Assembly: GCA_013176395.1 (NCBI GenBank)
Contig: JABMLP010000005.1
Coordinates: 1,302,001-1,366,000 of the forward strand
Direction of reading: 5' to 3'
From: Venturia oleaginea
Taxonomy: Eukaryota > Ascomycota > Dothideomycetes > Venturiales > Venturiaceae
Length of the DNA stretch: 64,000 nt
Below are positions 45,975 to 57,428 of the stretch, piece by piece. Each line of letters opens with the position of its first letter. Positions within the stretch are counted from its first letter, which is position 1. Made by a program: the position numbers and the translations under genes. The notes beneath the pieces were generated by a model. The model was not told where the DNA came from, did no database searches, and saw nothing but the letters and a program-made list of their open reading frames with translations.

Positions 45975-47845
45975 ATGCATGAGATTGTAACTTTGCAATT
46001 TGGTAATCAAAGTAACTACCTGGGAACGCATTTCTGGAACGAACAAGTAATCTGGCCGATGCAGATTGTTCTGATCGGGTGCTGATGTTTCGCACCAGGA
46101 ATCGTATTTCACCTACAGTGGCGATGAAGAGTCGCCGATAGACCATGACATTCATTTTCGGGTACCCCTCTCCTTATATTCTGTCTCTCTTTCACTCCTT
46201 TGTTTTCGAAGCTGTGTCTGGACCGCGTACTGATTCTCCGCACAGCCCGGCGTCGCTGCCGATGGTACTGATACCTTTACGCCGCGAACGGTCATCTATG
46301 ATTTGAAGGATAATTTCGGGACATTGAGACAAACGAACGCTTTGTATGAGATACAGCAAGACTCTGCTTCTCAATCAGGAATATGGTATGTAATCACCTT
46401 GTTGTTTGGTTGGGCTTTTCCACACACGGAGATCATCTTCCCCATCGTTAACAGTATGGCGAAAACTGACTTACTCCACGAAGGAATGCTGCTCCCATAA
46501 CATTAGCTCCGATAGCGCCAATACCGCAACATGAATACCAAATCAGCTTGGATACAGGCGGTACTCCACCTCCATTGTTGTCTTCCTCGGTTCGATTTTG
46601 GTCAGACTACAATCGCGTCTTTTACCATCCGCGATCATTGGTTCAAACAAATGTTCCGACTGCACATCTAGCTGCGCTAAATCCGAACCAGCTATCGCCT
46701 TTTGATAGATGGGATGTTGGCGAGGATCTATTCATGTCAGAAGATCTGGAACATGAATTGCTTGATCGCGATTTGAGGCCGTTTGTTGAAGAGTGCGATC
46801 AGATGCAAGGATTTCAGGTCATTACTGGAGCAGATGACGCGTGGGCTGGATTCGCGAGCAAGTATCTTGAGGCTTTGAGGGATGAATTTGGACGAAAGAG
46901 TGTGTGGGTATGGGGATTGGAAGAGGCTAGACAGGCAGGCAGAGTAAGTTTGACTATCGGAAGATGAGCTATGATGCCCGCTAATATTTTTCACTCGTAT
47001 AGGAGAAACGACTACAGCAGCTCATTAACACGTCGCGGTCCTTCCAGACTCTTGCTTCCCAGGCCTCGCTCTATATCCCACTCTCTAACATCCCATCGGG
47101 TATTTCACCATCATACCTCAACTTATCGACAGACTCCGCATGGAACACTTCGGCATTACAAGCTGCAGCCTACGAGAGCATAACCCTTCCGTCTCGACTT
47201 CGTTCCGGAAATGGCCCTCGAGGTGCCATGTCCGACTTCGAAATGCAATTCACCAATGAAACCAATCGAAACATTCTCGAGGTAGAAATGACCGCCAAAG
47301 ATCCCAATGCCTACATGGAACCCATCACCAATGGCATAAACGATCATCGTATGACCAATGGAATCGACGAAGAAGATGAAGCACCCAAAGAACCCGATAC
47401 CCTCGACATCAGATTCTCCAAAAGCGAACGGGGTGAGAATAGACGACCGCATACCTTCTCACGTATCAATGTGTGCCGTGGTGCATGGAGCGCACTCTCA
47501 GAATCATCACCACAAACGAGTATCCAGACTTTCGAAACTCCTCTGCTCTTCAACCTCCCGAGCAGTTTCCCAGAAATTTTCAAGTATCCGCATCGTTTGC
47601 CTGGCGAGCTCAGTACCGAGAGTGATTTACCCGTGTATACGATGCAGCCACCGACGAACGGATTGGCGACACATACAGCACTTTTCAGCTCGACTTCTGT
47701 GACGCATAGGATCCGTGGATTAGCTGAGATGGTGGGGAGAGTTGTTGGTGTTGAGGAGAGAGAGGGATTAAGAAGTGATTTGCTAAGGATTGGTGAAGAA
47801 TATATTGATGGCTGGGATAGTGGGAGTGATCAAGATGATGATTAG
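45975..47845 (+). CDS. DML1: DML1/Misato-family protein
   Basis: Five exons (45975-46046, 46099-46161, 46246-46385, 46484-46943, 47003-47845) join to exactly 525 residues. The start MHEIVTLQFGNQSNYLGTHF is the tubulin-like N terminus of Misato proteins. [20 protein letters not shown] and SDYNRVFYHPRSL follow, then LLDRDLRPFVEECDQMQGFQ and GADDAWAGF. The C terminus is acidic (SGSDQDDD). In yeast Dml1 is needed for mitochondrial DNA inheritance and morphology. An in-frame TGA near 46470 lies inside the fourth intron, whose acceptor is GAAG at 46483. Length is normal. Confidence 0.93.
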
Positions 47846-48274
47846 ATGCATGGCATATCGATTTCGATTTCATATGCTTTTTGGTCAGCTACAACTACCG
47901 ATATGAGGGCGCACGAAAGATGAGGGAATTTCATTTACCAGCGAATATGGTAGGACTTATCTCAAACGACGCAGGCAAGCCAAGTTTGTCAACATGTATG
48001 CGAATCTGCTTGTCGTAAATCTTCACTTGTTTTCAGCGGTGTGATAACGCTGAAAGTGATGGCTGTACGAGGAAGGTGATCACTAGCTATTGCCATACAT
48101 GGTGAGCGATCGTCTTTTGGCCCTTCAGTGGGGGCTTCTCTGGAGAGGCGCAAGCAGCTTTGGTGCTGAGGGTTCGGTCTTGGTTGACAAGAGAAAAGTG
48201 GAGCTGGGTGGCTTTAGTATCACATGATACGGATGTGTGGCGCATGCTAAAGGGAAACGAGATGGAGATCTGTC
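47846..48274. other. Intergenic spacer before repeat copy B
   Basis: No gene or repeat is seen; this holds the DML1 3' region. Confidence 0.4.
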
Positions 48275-48289
48275 TCTTTCCTCGCATTC

Positions 48290-49802
48290 GCCTCTAGAGG
48301 CCATCGCGCGTCCCTCAGCGTCGATGAGATATCTCTAGAGTCGCCGTCGCGGCCACGGCAGAGCAAGCAGACGAATACATGAGCAAGCTACACGAACGAT
48401 GCGTCCACCAAAGACAACAGCAACCATCTAGTCACTATCTCCCGGCTAGTCCATCACCCCAGATGACACTGCAACGCTCCGAGTCGACGAGTCACTGCTA
48501 GAACGGCAATACCTTCAACACAACTCAAACACCAGACGCCCGGTGCGCAACAATCGGCACCACACACCACTGCAACGACTAGACAACCTCTCCCAACGTC
48601 TTGGCAAACCGTCCTGCTACAAGCTGTTGCCCAGAGCCTTGAGCCTCTCCCCAAACTGTTGCCTCCCAGTTATGGCATTGGCAAGAGTAGGTGCGCGACA
48701 CAGTAAGTAGTAAGGACGCATAGAAGGAGCCTATTGGCGGCAAATCCCCTCCCTGTAAGCTAGCAGACGTAGCCTTGAGCCTCTCCCCAGACTGTTGCGT
48801 CCCAGTTATGGCATTGGCAAGAGTAGGTGCGCGATATAGCAAGCAGGGAGAGCGACTAGCAGCAGATAGGCTCCGACTATAAGACGACAGGTCTACAACA
48901 CAATCGGTGCGACACGATACGGCAGCTGCTAGAGAACCTCATCTACTATCGTCTCCGCAAACCGTCCTGCTGCAAGCTGATGTCCAGAGCCTTGAGCCTC
49001 TCCCCAAACTGTTGCGTCCCAGTTATGGCATTGGCAAGAGTAGGTGCGCAACACAGTAAGCAGTAAGGACGTATAGAAGGAGCTTATTGGCGGCAAATCC
49101 CCTCCCTACAAGCCAGCAGACGTAGCCTTGAGCCTCTCCCCAGACTGTTGCGTCCCAGTTATGGCATTGGCAAGAGTAGGAGCGCGATATAGCAAGTAGG
49201 GAGAGCGACTAGCAGCAGATAGGCTCCGACTATAAGACGGCAGGTCTATAGCACGATCGGCGCCATACAATACGGCAGCTACCAGACAGCCTCGTCCACG
49301 GGCATACCCGGAGTATCACACCCAAGCAGCGAAATCACGACTACGATGGTTACTATTGTCTCCAGCATCACACAACCAAATACACCGCCGCATAGGAATC
49401 TGGTGCAAGGCAACTTTCACAAGCAGAAACATACTTAGGGAACCCATTGGCCTTGAGGGATAAGGCGAAACAGATAGACAAGCTGAGCATTAGAGGGAGA
49501 CTGTAGGTAGAAGGATAGCGAAACACGAGGCATTGCCTCTTGAGTCTACATAGCACAGATATACTAGCAGAATAACCAGTATCTACAAGAGCCAGCGGGC
49601 ATTTGGAGATACTGGTTAAGGGAAAAGAGGGAGGACGGAGGGGACAGCTGGTCTTGTTTCAGTGAACGGGGCGAAGTGGGGCGCGGTGGATTATATAATC
49701 TATCACGTGTCGGCTGTCTGATGAAGTCCTCCTAACCGGACATAGCTGCGTGATTAAGCGGCTGCAACCGAGTAGGATAAAATCAATCAATCAATCAATC
49801 AA
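48290..49802 (+). mobile_element. Non-coding dispersed repeat, copy B
   Basis: A 1.5-kb insert is bounded by a 15-bp target duplication, TCTTTCCTCGCATTC, at 48275-48289 and 49803-49817. It starts GCCTCTAGAGGCC and ends in a (TCAA)n tail. It lacks the first 103 bp of the copy at 57429. Long staggered duplications, a simple tail and variable 5' truncation are signs of target-primed reverse transcription. Frames inside are short and shared only as shadows. The middle is a 353-bp unit present twice, each with two copies of GCCTTGAGCCTCTCCCCA. Confidence 0.88.
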
Positions 49803-49996
49803 TCTTTCCTCGCATTCACAATTCTCTCGTCGATAAAATTCATTCCACAAGACTTGGATATGATCTGATCTTGCAGAGTCAACACTTCTTTTGCCTGCAA
49901 CAACTGAGACAACTTCTGAAGCACAAGTCAACAGTGGTATAAACTAGCATTTCCAGGGCCAATGAGACCATGATTACTCCTGGCTACTTACGTTAC

Positions 49997-50215
49997 CTAG
50001 GCAACATCAGCTTCATCCAAATTCCAAGCCACAAGAACTACTTGAGCTCGTTGAAGACCAGAAATAGGTAAGACCCTGGCCCACACGAATTGATCGTCTC
50101 TTGGATCATTTAAAATGACCTCGGATGGTTGCATTTCTGGGCCAGAACTGGTATGAGCAGTAGTGTAGAGCAAATGGAAAACTATGGAGGCAGCAGCTGG
50201 AGAAGTAGTCGACGC
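49997..50215 (-). CDS. Unidentified gene, terminal exon only
   Basis: A minus-strand segment without an ATG starts after a TTTTTCACAG acceptor at 50216 and stops at TAG 49997-49999 (72 codons). It reads ASTTSPAAASIVFHLLYTTA to VVLVAWNLDEADVA, with natural composition. An upstream segment (WVVRPNLPRRGAFSAGHH, about 50330-50251) can be joined in frame by a 35-nt intron, but I could not find the true start. The family is unknown; it may be incomplete or decayed. Confidence 0.35.
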   Translation of the reverse strand, partial: ASTTSPAAASIVFHLLYTTAHTSSGPEMQPSEVILNDPRDDQFVWARVLPISGLQRAQVVLVAWNLDEADVA

Positions 50216-50857
50216 CTGTGAAAAACGTGTACACGCGTAACGCGTCTAACAGAAGGCATTCTGATCAGTTGCGTAATACCTGATCTCGGTGCGTGGTGGC
50301 CAGCTGAAAACGCACCCCGTCTTGGTAGATTTGGACGCACAACCCAGCTCAAATCATGTCGATCGATTGGCCTCTTAGAATCCCATTATGCCAGAATCCC
50401 ATGGGCTCAGACGGTCATCTTATCGGAAAGCAGTCGATCGTTCCCACAGCAGGGCTAGTGGTTTTCCAACTTCCAACTCGCCTCTTTTCCGTCCCTGTCT
50501 TTGGACTAACTGATTGGCCACAGTCCCCCGGATTGGGATCTTGATCCTGTCTGGGCTGCATGAGGCGTTCCTCCCGTCAAACGATTCGTCAAAGTGATGA
50601 CGACGTGCTTCATAGGGCAGCGCGTTGCCATCTCCAGCCAAGGACAAGACGGGAACAAAATACGGCCTTGCGGCTCAACCTTGTGGAAATCGCTCCTTCC
50701 TCCCAGGTCTCTCATTACTGCTCAGGTTTGGTTGCAGTCGTGGTGCGTAATTGTGGCAGGCATCTATTCATACAATTGAGGAAGAAGGTCGCCTCTCTGC
50801 CATGAACCGATCCCGCTTCTGTTACTGCTGAACGGTGGTTTGTTGTTGAGATTAAGA

Positions 50858-52000
50858 ATGAAAGTGGTATACTCGCGGGTAGCCATTTTTGGGCTGAAGA
50901 CTCTGTCTGTACTGGCTGGACAAACCACCCGTAACTCACCATGTGACCTATTGGGAGCGACACTGACTTTCGATAGCCATCGGGACCGGGACGTCTACAC
51001 CATCCCCGTCAGCTTGTACAAGCTGCGCCGTAGCCGCGGAAGAGTTCTATCTCTCGTATCCTTATTCAATATCGACTGTCACCTCGCCAGTCACCGTCAC
51101 TGTCGTCCCATATATAACACCGCATGAGGATGGGCCACGAGAGACAAATTGGAGAACAGAGACGCTGGGACCAAACGGACCAGCCTCTGTCAACGGATCG
51201 TTAGCAATCCCAGAGCCCAAACCGACATGGGAACCGTTCTCAGGTGTCACGTTGTGAGTCTAGGCACATCAGCATACAATACTGCCGGCATTGACATCAA
51301 ACTCTTAATAGGACGTATCCCACGACTTATGTCAACTTCCCATCGCCTTACGGAGGTCTTGATTTCTTTTCAAATGGTGCCTGTGTGACTGCCACAGCCC
51401 CGTTGGCCCTACCCACCAACTCTGAGCAACGCTTGATTTATCCGGTGACTATATCGAACTGGGACACGAAGCTGCCTTGGAACGTCACTCAGCAATTGCT
51501 GGATTATCTGGACAGCATCCCTGCCGTGTCTCAGCAGTTCCATGGCACCAAAGTTGGGAGTTGCGAATGGGCAACTTACGTTACACCCACTTCGTCTGCT
51601 CTGCCCATCACAAAAGTCACAGTTCAGTACTTGTGAGTTCGAGCAAAAAATTCGTCTTCCGATGAGTACCTCGCTAATTTCATGCAAAAGAACTGCACAA
51701 ACCGCCCAAGCCGTGATCGTCACTCGAGAATCTACACCAGCGTCCATGTCTGCCAACCTGCCAACTGCATCCACCAGGAATGTCTCCACCGCCGCCTTAA
51801 CATCGACAGCTTCTGCAGCATTATCCCCTACGTCGACATTGACAAATTTTACATTTACGTCATCCACATCATCTACGCCCGCGATGTTATCCGCTTTAGG
51901 TCAGGTTTCGGGTGGAACGCGTCCTTTATCATCTTTTGGTTCAATTAATGTAATATCCCTCCTTCTCATCATTTTTAGCAGCTTTTTTTTTCGGGGATGA
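50858..52000 (+). CDS. Predicted GPI-anchored cell-surface protein
   Basis: Four exons (50858-50930, 50977-51253, 51312-51632, 51691-52000) join to 326 residues with 46- and 58-nt introns; each junction keeps frame across stop codons. The N terminus MKVVYSRVAIFGLKTLSVLA is a likely signal peptide. Residues of about 30-205 form a secreted-type domain with NWDTKLPWNVTQQLLDYL, several N-glycosylation sites and few Cys. A Ser/Thr-rich stalk follows (about 225-295), and the end INVISLLLIIFSSFFF is a GPI-attachment tail. The function is unknown; such proteins sit in the plasma membrane or wall. Confidence 0.72.
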
Positions 52001-52065
52001 GCCATAGGCGCGTGTTAAGGCGTGGCGCCGAAATCGCTAAAAAAGCAACTTGCCCGTCGATATAT

Positions 52066-52610
52066 CTAATACCATGCTCTTAATATCATCACGACCATCA
52101 ATCCAAAGCCAGGATAATGCCAATTGCTCCGGATCGCAGCCCGCTCCTTCGGCGTATCGATGCACGCTCTCCCCACCGCTTTCACATCTTCAAACATATC
52201 CTCGTGGATTACTTGTATGCTTCTTGCCCATTCATGAACCTCCGGAATCATATCCGTAATTTTCAGGGAGTGGTAATATGACCTTATCGTCAAACATGTG
52301 GCGTAGAATCTGCTGGCGAAGTTCGGCGGGCAGACTGGGGAAAGAGGTGTCGCCTTGTCCGAATTTGAAGCTGTTCTTTTCGCTTTTGGTCTCGGTCTTG
52401 GTCTCGTTTTACTCTGCTTTGTTCTCTCCTTGGGAAAGCATTTCGGGTTGATTGTTCGGTTCTTGATTACGATTGCGTGTGCCGAATGGTAGGAAGAGGT
52501 GTCGCATTCGACTGAGGAACGACTTTTCCCTTGACTCCAGTTTAGAGCGCTTTACCACCGTTTTGTTCTTGGGCTGCCCTTTTTGCTGATGATTTTTTTC
52601 GGAAAGGCAT
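52066..52610 (-). pseudogene. F-box protein gene, decayed
   Basis: ATG 52610 (MPFRKKSSAKRAAQEQN) is followed one frame over by KLESREKSFLSRMRHLFL, a TAA, then SFPSLPAELRQQILRHMFDD, an F-box. The reading then shifts again to ITDMIPEVHEWARSIQVIHE and ends at 52066. The order fits one F-box gene with a stop and shifts. A further polar minus-strand frame at 52750-52944 is unexplained. Confidence 0.45.
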
Positions 52611-53175
52611 TTTGGGGCAAGTTTTTTAAGATGGGATGCTGCGAGGTATCGATTTTTGGTCTATTCTCTTCCAGCAACGACTTGCTATACGGAAAACTGG
52701 GAGGGTGTGTAAGGCTGAGCCTTTACATAATTACGTCCTCCCGATTTGGTTAGAATGTCCCACCTCTCTGTAGCCAGTCCATCCGACTTTTTCGCGCCTC
52801 CGTGTTTGCATCGACATACACGCTTCCATCCACCATAACCAGAAGGCGATGTTCTCCCTTATGCTCCTCGTTGTCTTTCAAAAGATGATGAGGCCTGATA
52901 CCATTGTAACGGACAGCCGTAGACGGCACAAAGCAATGTATCACACCTGATGAGCCATCGGAGCTGCCCGGGGACGTAGATTGCGCTCTTCTTCTAGCTC
53001 AAGATCTAACCCTGAGCTCAAAATTCCGGTGGATTAGGCGTAGACATTGTCCATGCAATTCATAGGAGGAGAATCTGGTCATCACAATCTAGAAATGTCT
53101 CATATCCCCTGGGCTGATAGACTTTGCATCGACTTTCTGCACCATCGAAGTTATTTATGTGCTAGCCAATGCTTG

Positions 53176-53505
53176 AACATAGCTATTCGCCAACTTTTAC
53201 GATATCTAGGTAGCCTTTCTTAAAGATAAGCACTTTCTAGACTACCAAGGCTGTAGATCCTTCTAGAGAAGCCGAGCTCGAGAGCTGGGAATTCAGCTGA
53301 GACATACAAACCCCAAGTCGATCACATTAGGCGCATATGTAACATAGCCATTCGCTAACTTTTACGATATCTAGGTAGCCTTTCTTGAGGATAAGTACTT
53401 TCTAGACAGCCAAGCCTGTAGATCCTTCTAGATAAGCCGAGCTCGAGAGCTGGGAATACAGCTGAGATGCACAAACCCCAAGTCGATCACATTAGGCGCA
53501 TATGT
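53176..53505. repeat. 165-bp direct tandem duplication
   Basis: Units 53176-53340 and 53341-53505 are about 90% alike; both contain TTTTACGATATCTAGGTAGC and GCCGAGCTCGAGAGCTGGGA. The pair ends about 130 bp before the ATG of the next gene, so it is in that gene's promoter. Confidence 0.92.
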
Positions 53506-53636
53506 AACCCCTTTTGCTATGTCCAGCTCGAGGAGCTCGAGATGCTCACAGTCTTCTAAAGCCATTGATTCTCCATCCACCATAACACCAGATCCTACCT
53601 CTTCTGCTCTGAAGGGTTTCTTATTACTTCATCGTC

Positions 53637-55181
53637 ATGTCGGTCTCAGTCGTGAATGGTGACGGAACTTGGTCGGCCACCCCTGCCGGAGAGTTTGACT
53701 TTAAATTCTCCAACAAAGACGGAGACTCCACTTTCGACCTTAAGAGAAAGATATCTGGAAATATCGAAGGAAATTTTACCCTTGGCGGCGTCGAGATTAG
53801 TACCAAGGACAACCATTTGACCCTTGGAGGAGGATCCCAGAACGCAAAATGGGATGGTACAATGAAATACGGCACGACCACTGTCAACGTTCTCGGTGGC
53901 AGCTTCGATCTTGGCGACGGATACACCGATGCATTTCAGATCAGTTTCACGGCCGAGCCAAGTCCCAAGGGATATCGAGTCACAGGCGTGGCCACGAACG
54001 ACCTGATCGAAACTCGAAAAATGGATGTAAAGGGCCTGTCCGCCACGCTCAACAAACAATGGCAGCCGCTGTCGCTAGAGAAAAAGCATCCCTGGTTTGA
54101 TGACGCAGGTGTTCTCAGACCGAATACGTACTTCGCATTGTGGGTCCATTCCCTGAAGTTCAGCATCACTCTGGAAGCCTCGATCGATGATGAAGAGGTA
54201 GCGGTGGTTAAGGTTACAAGAAATCTCAAGCTGGAAATTCGTCCCGTTTTCTTGGAAAGACCTTCAGACGACGTGTCCCCCCCCACGTGGTCCCCGAGTA
54301 AGCCATGGCCAAAGGATCCACCAACCGACGGCATCAAAGAGCCAGGAGAGAAACCTGGCCCAAGCAAGGCTGGGCCATCAGGAGGAACAGGGCCCGACAA
54401 CGCAGGACCAGACCAACAGCAACCTCCAGACCAGCAACCACCTCCAGGTTCGCAGCCTGGGTGGTCACTTCCAGACAGAAAAGAACCAAGGCCACCGCCA
54501 CCAACAACAGATCCTATCAAAATCCGCATCCACGATATATTACACAAGCAGACAGAGCTACAAATCATCCTTCAATTTGTTGCAGACTGCATGAAAGAAG
54601 TTGACGCATGGATCAAAAAGAGAGACATCGAGAACAAGGTTTACATGGCTAAGCTCGCAGTTGGCGCAGGTAATACGCCGGTCCACTGGATTTGCGGCAT
54701 CTTCGATCACTAATAAACAGTTTTAGCCACAGCAGCAGTCGCTGCCGCCGTTGCCGGCGCAGCCTTCTTTGTCGGCTTCAATCCTTTCGCCGACGCCGCA
54801 GTGCCTGCAGCACAACTCTTCCTCGCGGCTAAGGCGGCTGAGCTGACAGCCCTTGAGGCTGGCCTCCTAGTCGCTGGAGCCGCCGTCGCCGCTTTCGGTG
54901 CCGCGGAAATCACTTACACCTCTATTGTCGGAAAGGCCCCGGCGAGTATTTCCGCACTCGCTCAAGCAGCTATGCCTGGTGATAGTTTGGAGGCCGCTGC
55001 CGTTGAAGCTGGCGCACAGACTTATTTCAAGGATTTGTCTGGTGTTTATGGCTTGGATGCTGCAGGGGATGAGCTTGATCGGCTGGCGGATAGTTTGAAG
55101 AGGATGCATGATGATATTTCGTCTGATTTGGCCAAGACTGTTCAGGAGTTACAGGCGGCTACGGGGATTAGCACTGCTTGA
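53637..55181 (+). CDS. Two-domain protein: beta-rich head, Pro/Gly linker, Ala-rich hydrophobic tail
   Basis: Two exons (53637-54669 and 54721-55181) give 497 residues; the 51-nt intron hides a stop at about 54713. There is no signal peptide (MSVSVVNGDGTWSATPAGEF). Residues 1-205 alternate in a beta-strand pattern (GNIEGNFTLGGVEISTKDNH). Residues of about 215-300 are a linker of Pro, Gly, Gln and Lys. A charged helix (KQTELQIILQFVADCMKEVD) precedes two Ala-rich hydrophobic segments (about 345-405) able to insert in membranes, and the C terminus is amphipathic helical. I recognise no named family. Possible roles are membrane association or self-assembly; this is inference only. Confidence 0.75.
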
Positions 55182-55616
55182 GGTGTGGACGGCTTTGCCC
55201 AATGGATGTAAGTAGGAGCTTTTAGGTAATTTGAAATAGCGCGATAATTGTTTGTCCTCGAAGGGTGAAGATACAGTTTTATTGAATGAGGCTCAGCCTT
55301 GGGTAGATAATAATGCCTTCAGCTCGATTCGGTTAGGACAACCCTGCCTTCATGACTTGTGCCCCCCGAGATTTGCAATGGTAACCAAAAGGCTCAGGCT
55401 GCATTATTCTTGGTTTTCTTGGACGGGCGAGAGGCAGCGGCTTGAATGACCATTGGCAATAAAACGTTCTCACGATGAGGAAGATGTCAATGGTTGATGG
55501 AGGCTTACACCTCTGCATTACAAACCTACCGTCGTGAGCATCAACACATTCCCAATCACACATTCGAAATGTTTCCGAAAACTGGATTCTATACTCAAGT
55601 CCACTCTATCAACCGA
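55182..55616. other. Convergent intergenic region
   Basis: The 3' ends of two genes face each other here. No other feature is seen. Confidence 0.4.
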
Positions 55617-56231
55617 TTAAATCTTAGGCCCATGTTTCCGCCGCGTTTCCAGAAACAAGGCCTCTCCAGTAGTATACACAACACCTGTGCCACTCTCCAA
55701 GCTCGCACTGACAAATATCTTCCTGCCAACACTTGTCTTCGCATCAAACGTAACCCTGATCAAGCAGGTACTCGGCGTCGGCACCGGTTTTTTATAGTCA
55801 ATATGCATATATGCCGTGAAAATCGCCGTCCCAGGCTCTTTATGCATCGCAGCCATTGTCCCTAATGCCTCATCTAACATCAAAGCAGCTACACCTCCAT
55901 GTGCCGTATTCAGATGTCCGTCCATATCAGGTCCTAATGCCACTAGGATGCGTACTTCGTCTGGATCTTGCTCTGAGACAAAGGGTTTGTAGAAAACCTG
56001 CCATATGGGCATTGTACTTTTCGTTGAGAGGGTTTTGGACATCATCGTGTAGCGACCGGCGAGATGTGGAGGAGGACTTCGAGTGTTTGAATTGAAAGGG
56101 AGGTAAGAGGGGTTATTGAGAGTTTCGAGACACCATTCTTGTTTTTGGAGTTCGAGGAGGGTTTCTTGCGGGACGCGGTATTTGTTTATTTCTTGCCGTT
56201 GTAAATGGGGTTGGGGATCGAGGATGACCAT
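55617..56231 (-). CDS. Hotdog-fold (4HBT/PaaI-type) thioesterase
   Basis: One frame of 204 residues starts at ATG 56231. The core runs from about residue 95: HLNTAHGGVAALMLDEALGT is the substrate-binding HGG loop and helix of the 4HBT family, with Asp/Glu of LDEA as the likely catalytic acid. YMHIDYKKPVPTPSTCLIRV and GRKIFVSASLES are the following hotdog strands. The N-terminal 80 residues are variable. Such enzymes hydrolyse acyl-CoA thioesters; the acyl group is unknown. No targeting signal is obvious. Confidence 0.85.
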   Translation of the reverse strand: MVILDPQPHLQRQEINKYRVPQETLLELQKQEWCLETLNNPSYLPFNSNTRSPPPHLAGRYTMMSKTLSTKSTMPIWQVFYKPFVSEQDPDEVRILVALGPDMDGHLNTAHGGVAALMLDEALGTMAAMHKEPGTAIFTAYMHIDYKKPVPTPSTCLIRVTFDAKTSVGRKIFVSASLESGTGVVYTTGEALFLETRRKHGPKI

Positions 56232-57414
56232 GGTTCTTGTTGTTGAGTTACATGTGGATGAGAAGCTGTACTGGATCTTGTGGGGTTATAGGATAGAGAT
56301 AGAGCCGGTTGTATCTACTTTACTGTCGACAGTGTCGAGTAATGAGGAGTGGGAGCACCGAGGTTAGTAGTGCCGAAGAAGCCGTGAGGCTATTCGATAC
56401 AGCGATGAGGGCTAGAAGCCTACAAATTATTGTTCCAGAGTTGCTGTGAGAGATAATAGTCCTTATATTAGCAGGAGGATCATAGAGAAGAGCTTCAACG
56501 GGTACTTTTGTGTTGGAGTCGGGGCAACTCGTGAATCTGCTTCGATCAAATGTCTCCATGCTGGTGCACATTGGATATACTAGGGACGTTCTTGAAGATC
56601 GAAGAAAAAAGCCCCAACATGATCTCCTGGAGGAAGAAGTTCGAGGTCTGTTAGCCTAGGCGTCCTCGTTGGAGACGGCGCAAAAGAGGAGTGCAGAATA
56701 ATTCCTATTTTGGGATGGTCACATGCCAAGCGGCACCAATTTCCTAACTCAGAAATCTTCACCGTCGTGAAAGGTGCTGCAGCCGTTAAGTTCGATTGGC
56801 GTCCTCCCTTGTAAAAAATACAGCCTCATACGGCGGACAGGATTTACCACTGTAGAACTTGGGATTTCAAAAAAAAAAATCGAGCTTGAGTTGGGTGCTT
56901 TGATTATGGTCTATGGACGTCATCTAGTAATTCATGCAGCACACATCTAACTCTAGGTGACTGAATCAAACGTGCTCAAGGCGTCCAATATTCAGAATTA
57001 ATTCTGAACGGCCTCTGGTATCCCCCATTGCATCCGTCATTTGATTTCTGGTATTGAAATTTCGCTCAAATTGGATGAACAATCCTCGGACGGACAGACT
57101 GAGCTCATCGTCTTGTAGTACTTCCGCTGCTTTCCTACATTTACAAAAGATGTTTGGGAAGTCTGAGTGCATTAATTCCTACCGCCCTCTAGAGCTAAGA
57201 GCTAAGTATACTGAACTATCCTAGAACGGTAACGGTGTCCCTTTTCTCCCGGGATCCGATTAATACTTGTCGCTATCGAGTGGTCGAGAATGAAATCGCA
57301 TAGCTTGGACTTCAAAATTAGCGATCAGATATACAAGATACGAATCTAACACCTATAGCGATAATCTCCTGGCAAGTCGCCGGGTTAGTATTGCCAGGAA
57401 TTTCACGCGTTGAG
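56232..57414. other. Gene-poor stretch
   Basis: No supported gene or repeat is found. It holds the thioesterase promoter next to 56231. Confidence 0.4.
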
Positions 57415-57428
57415 TTAACGCGGAGGGG

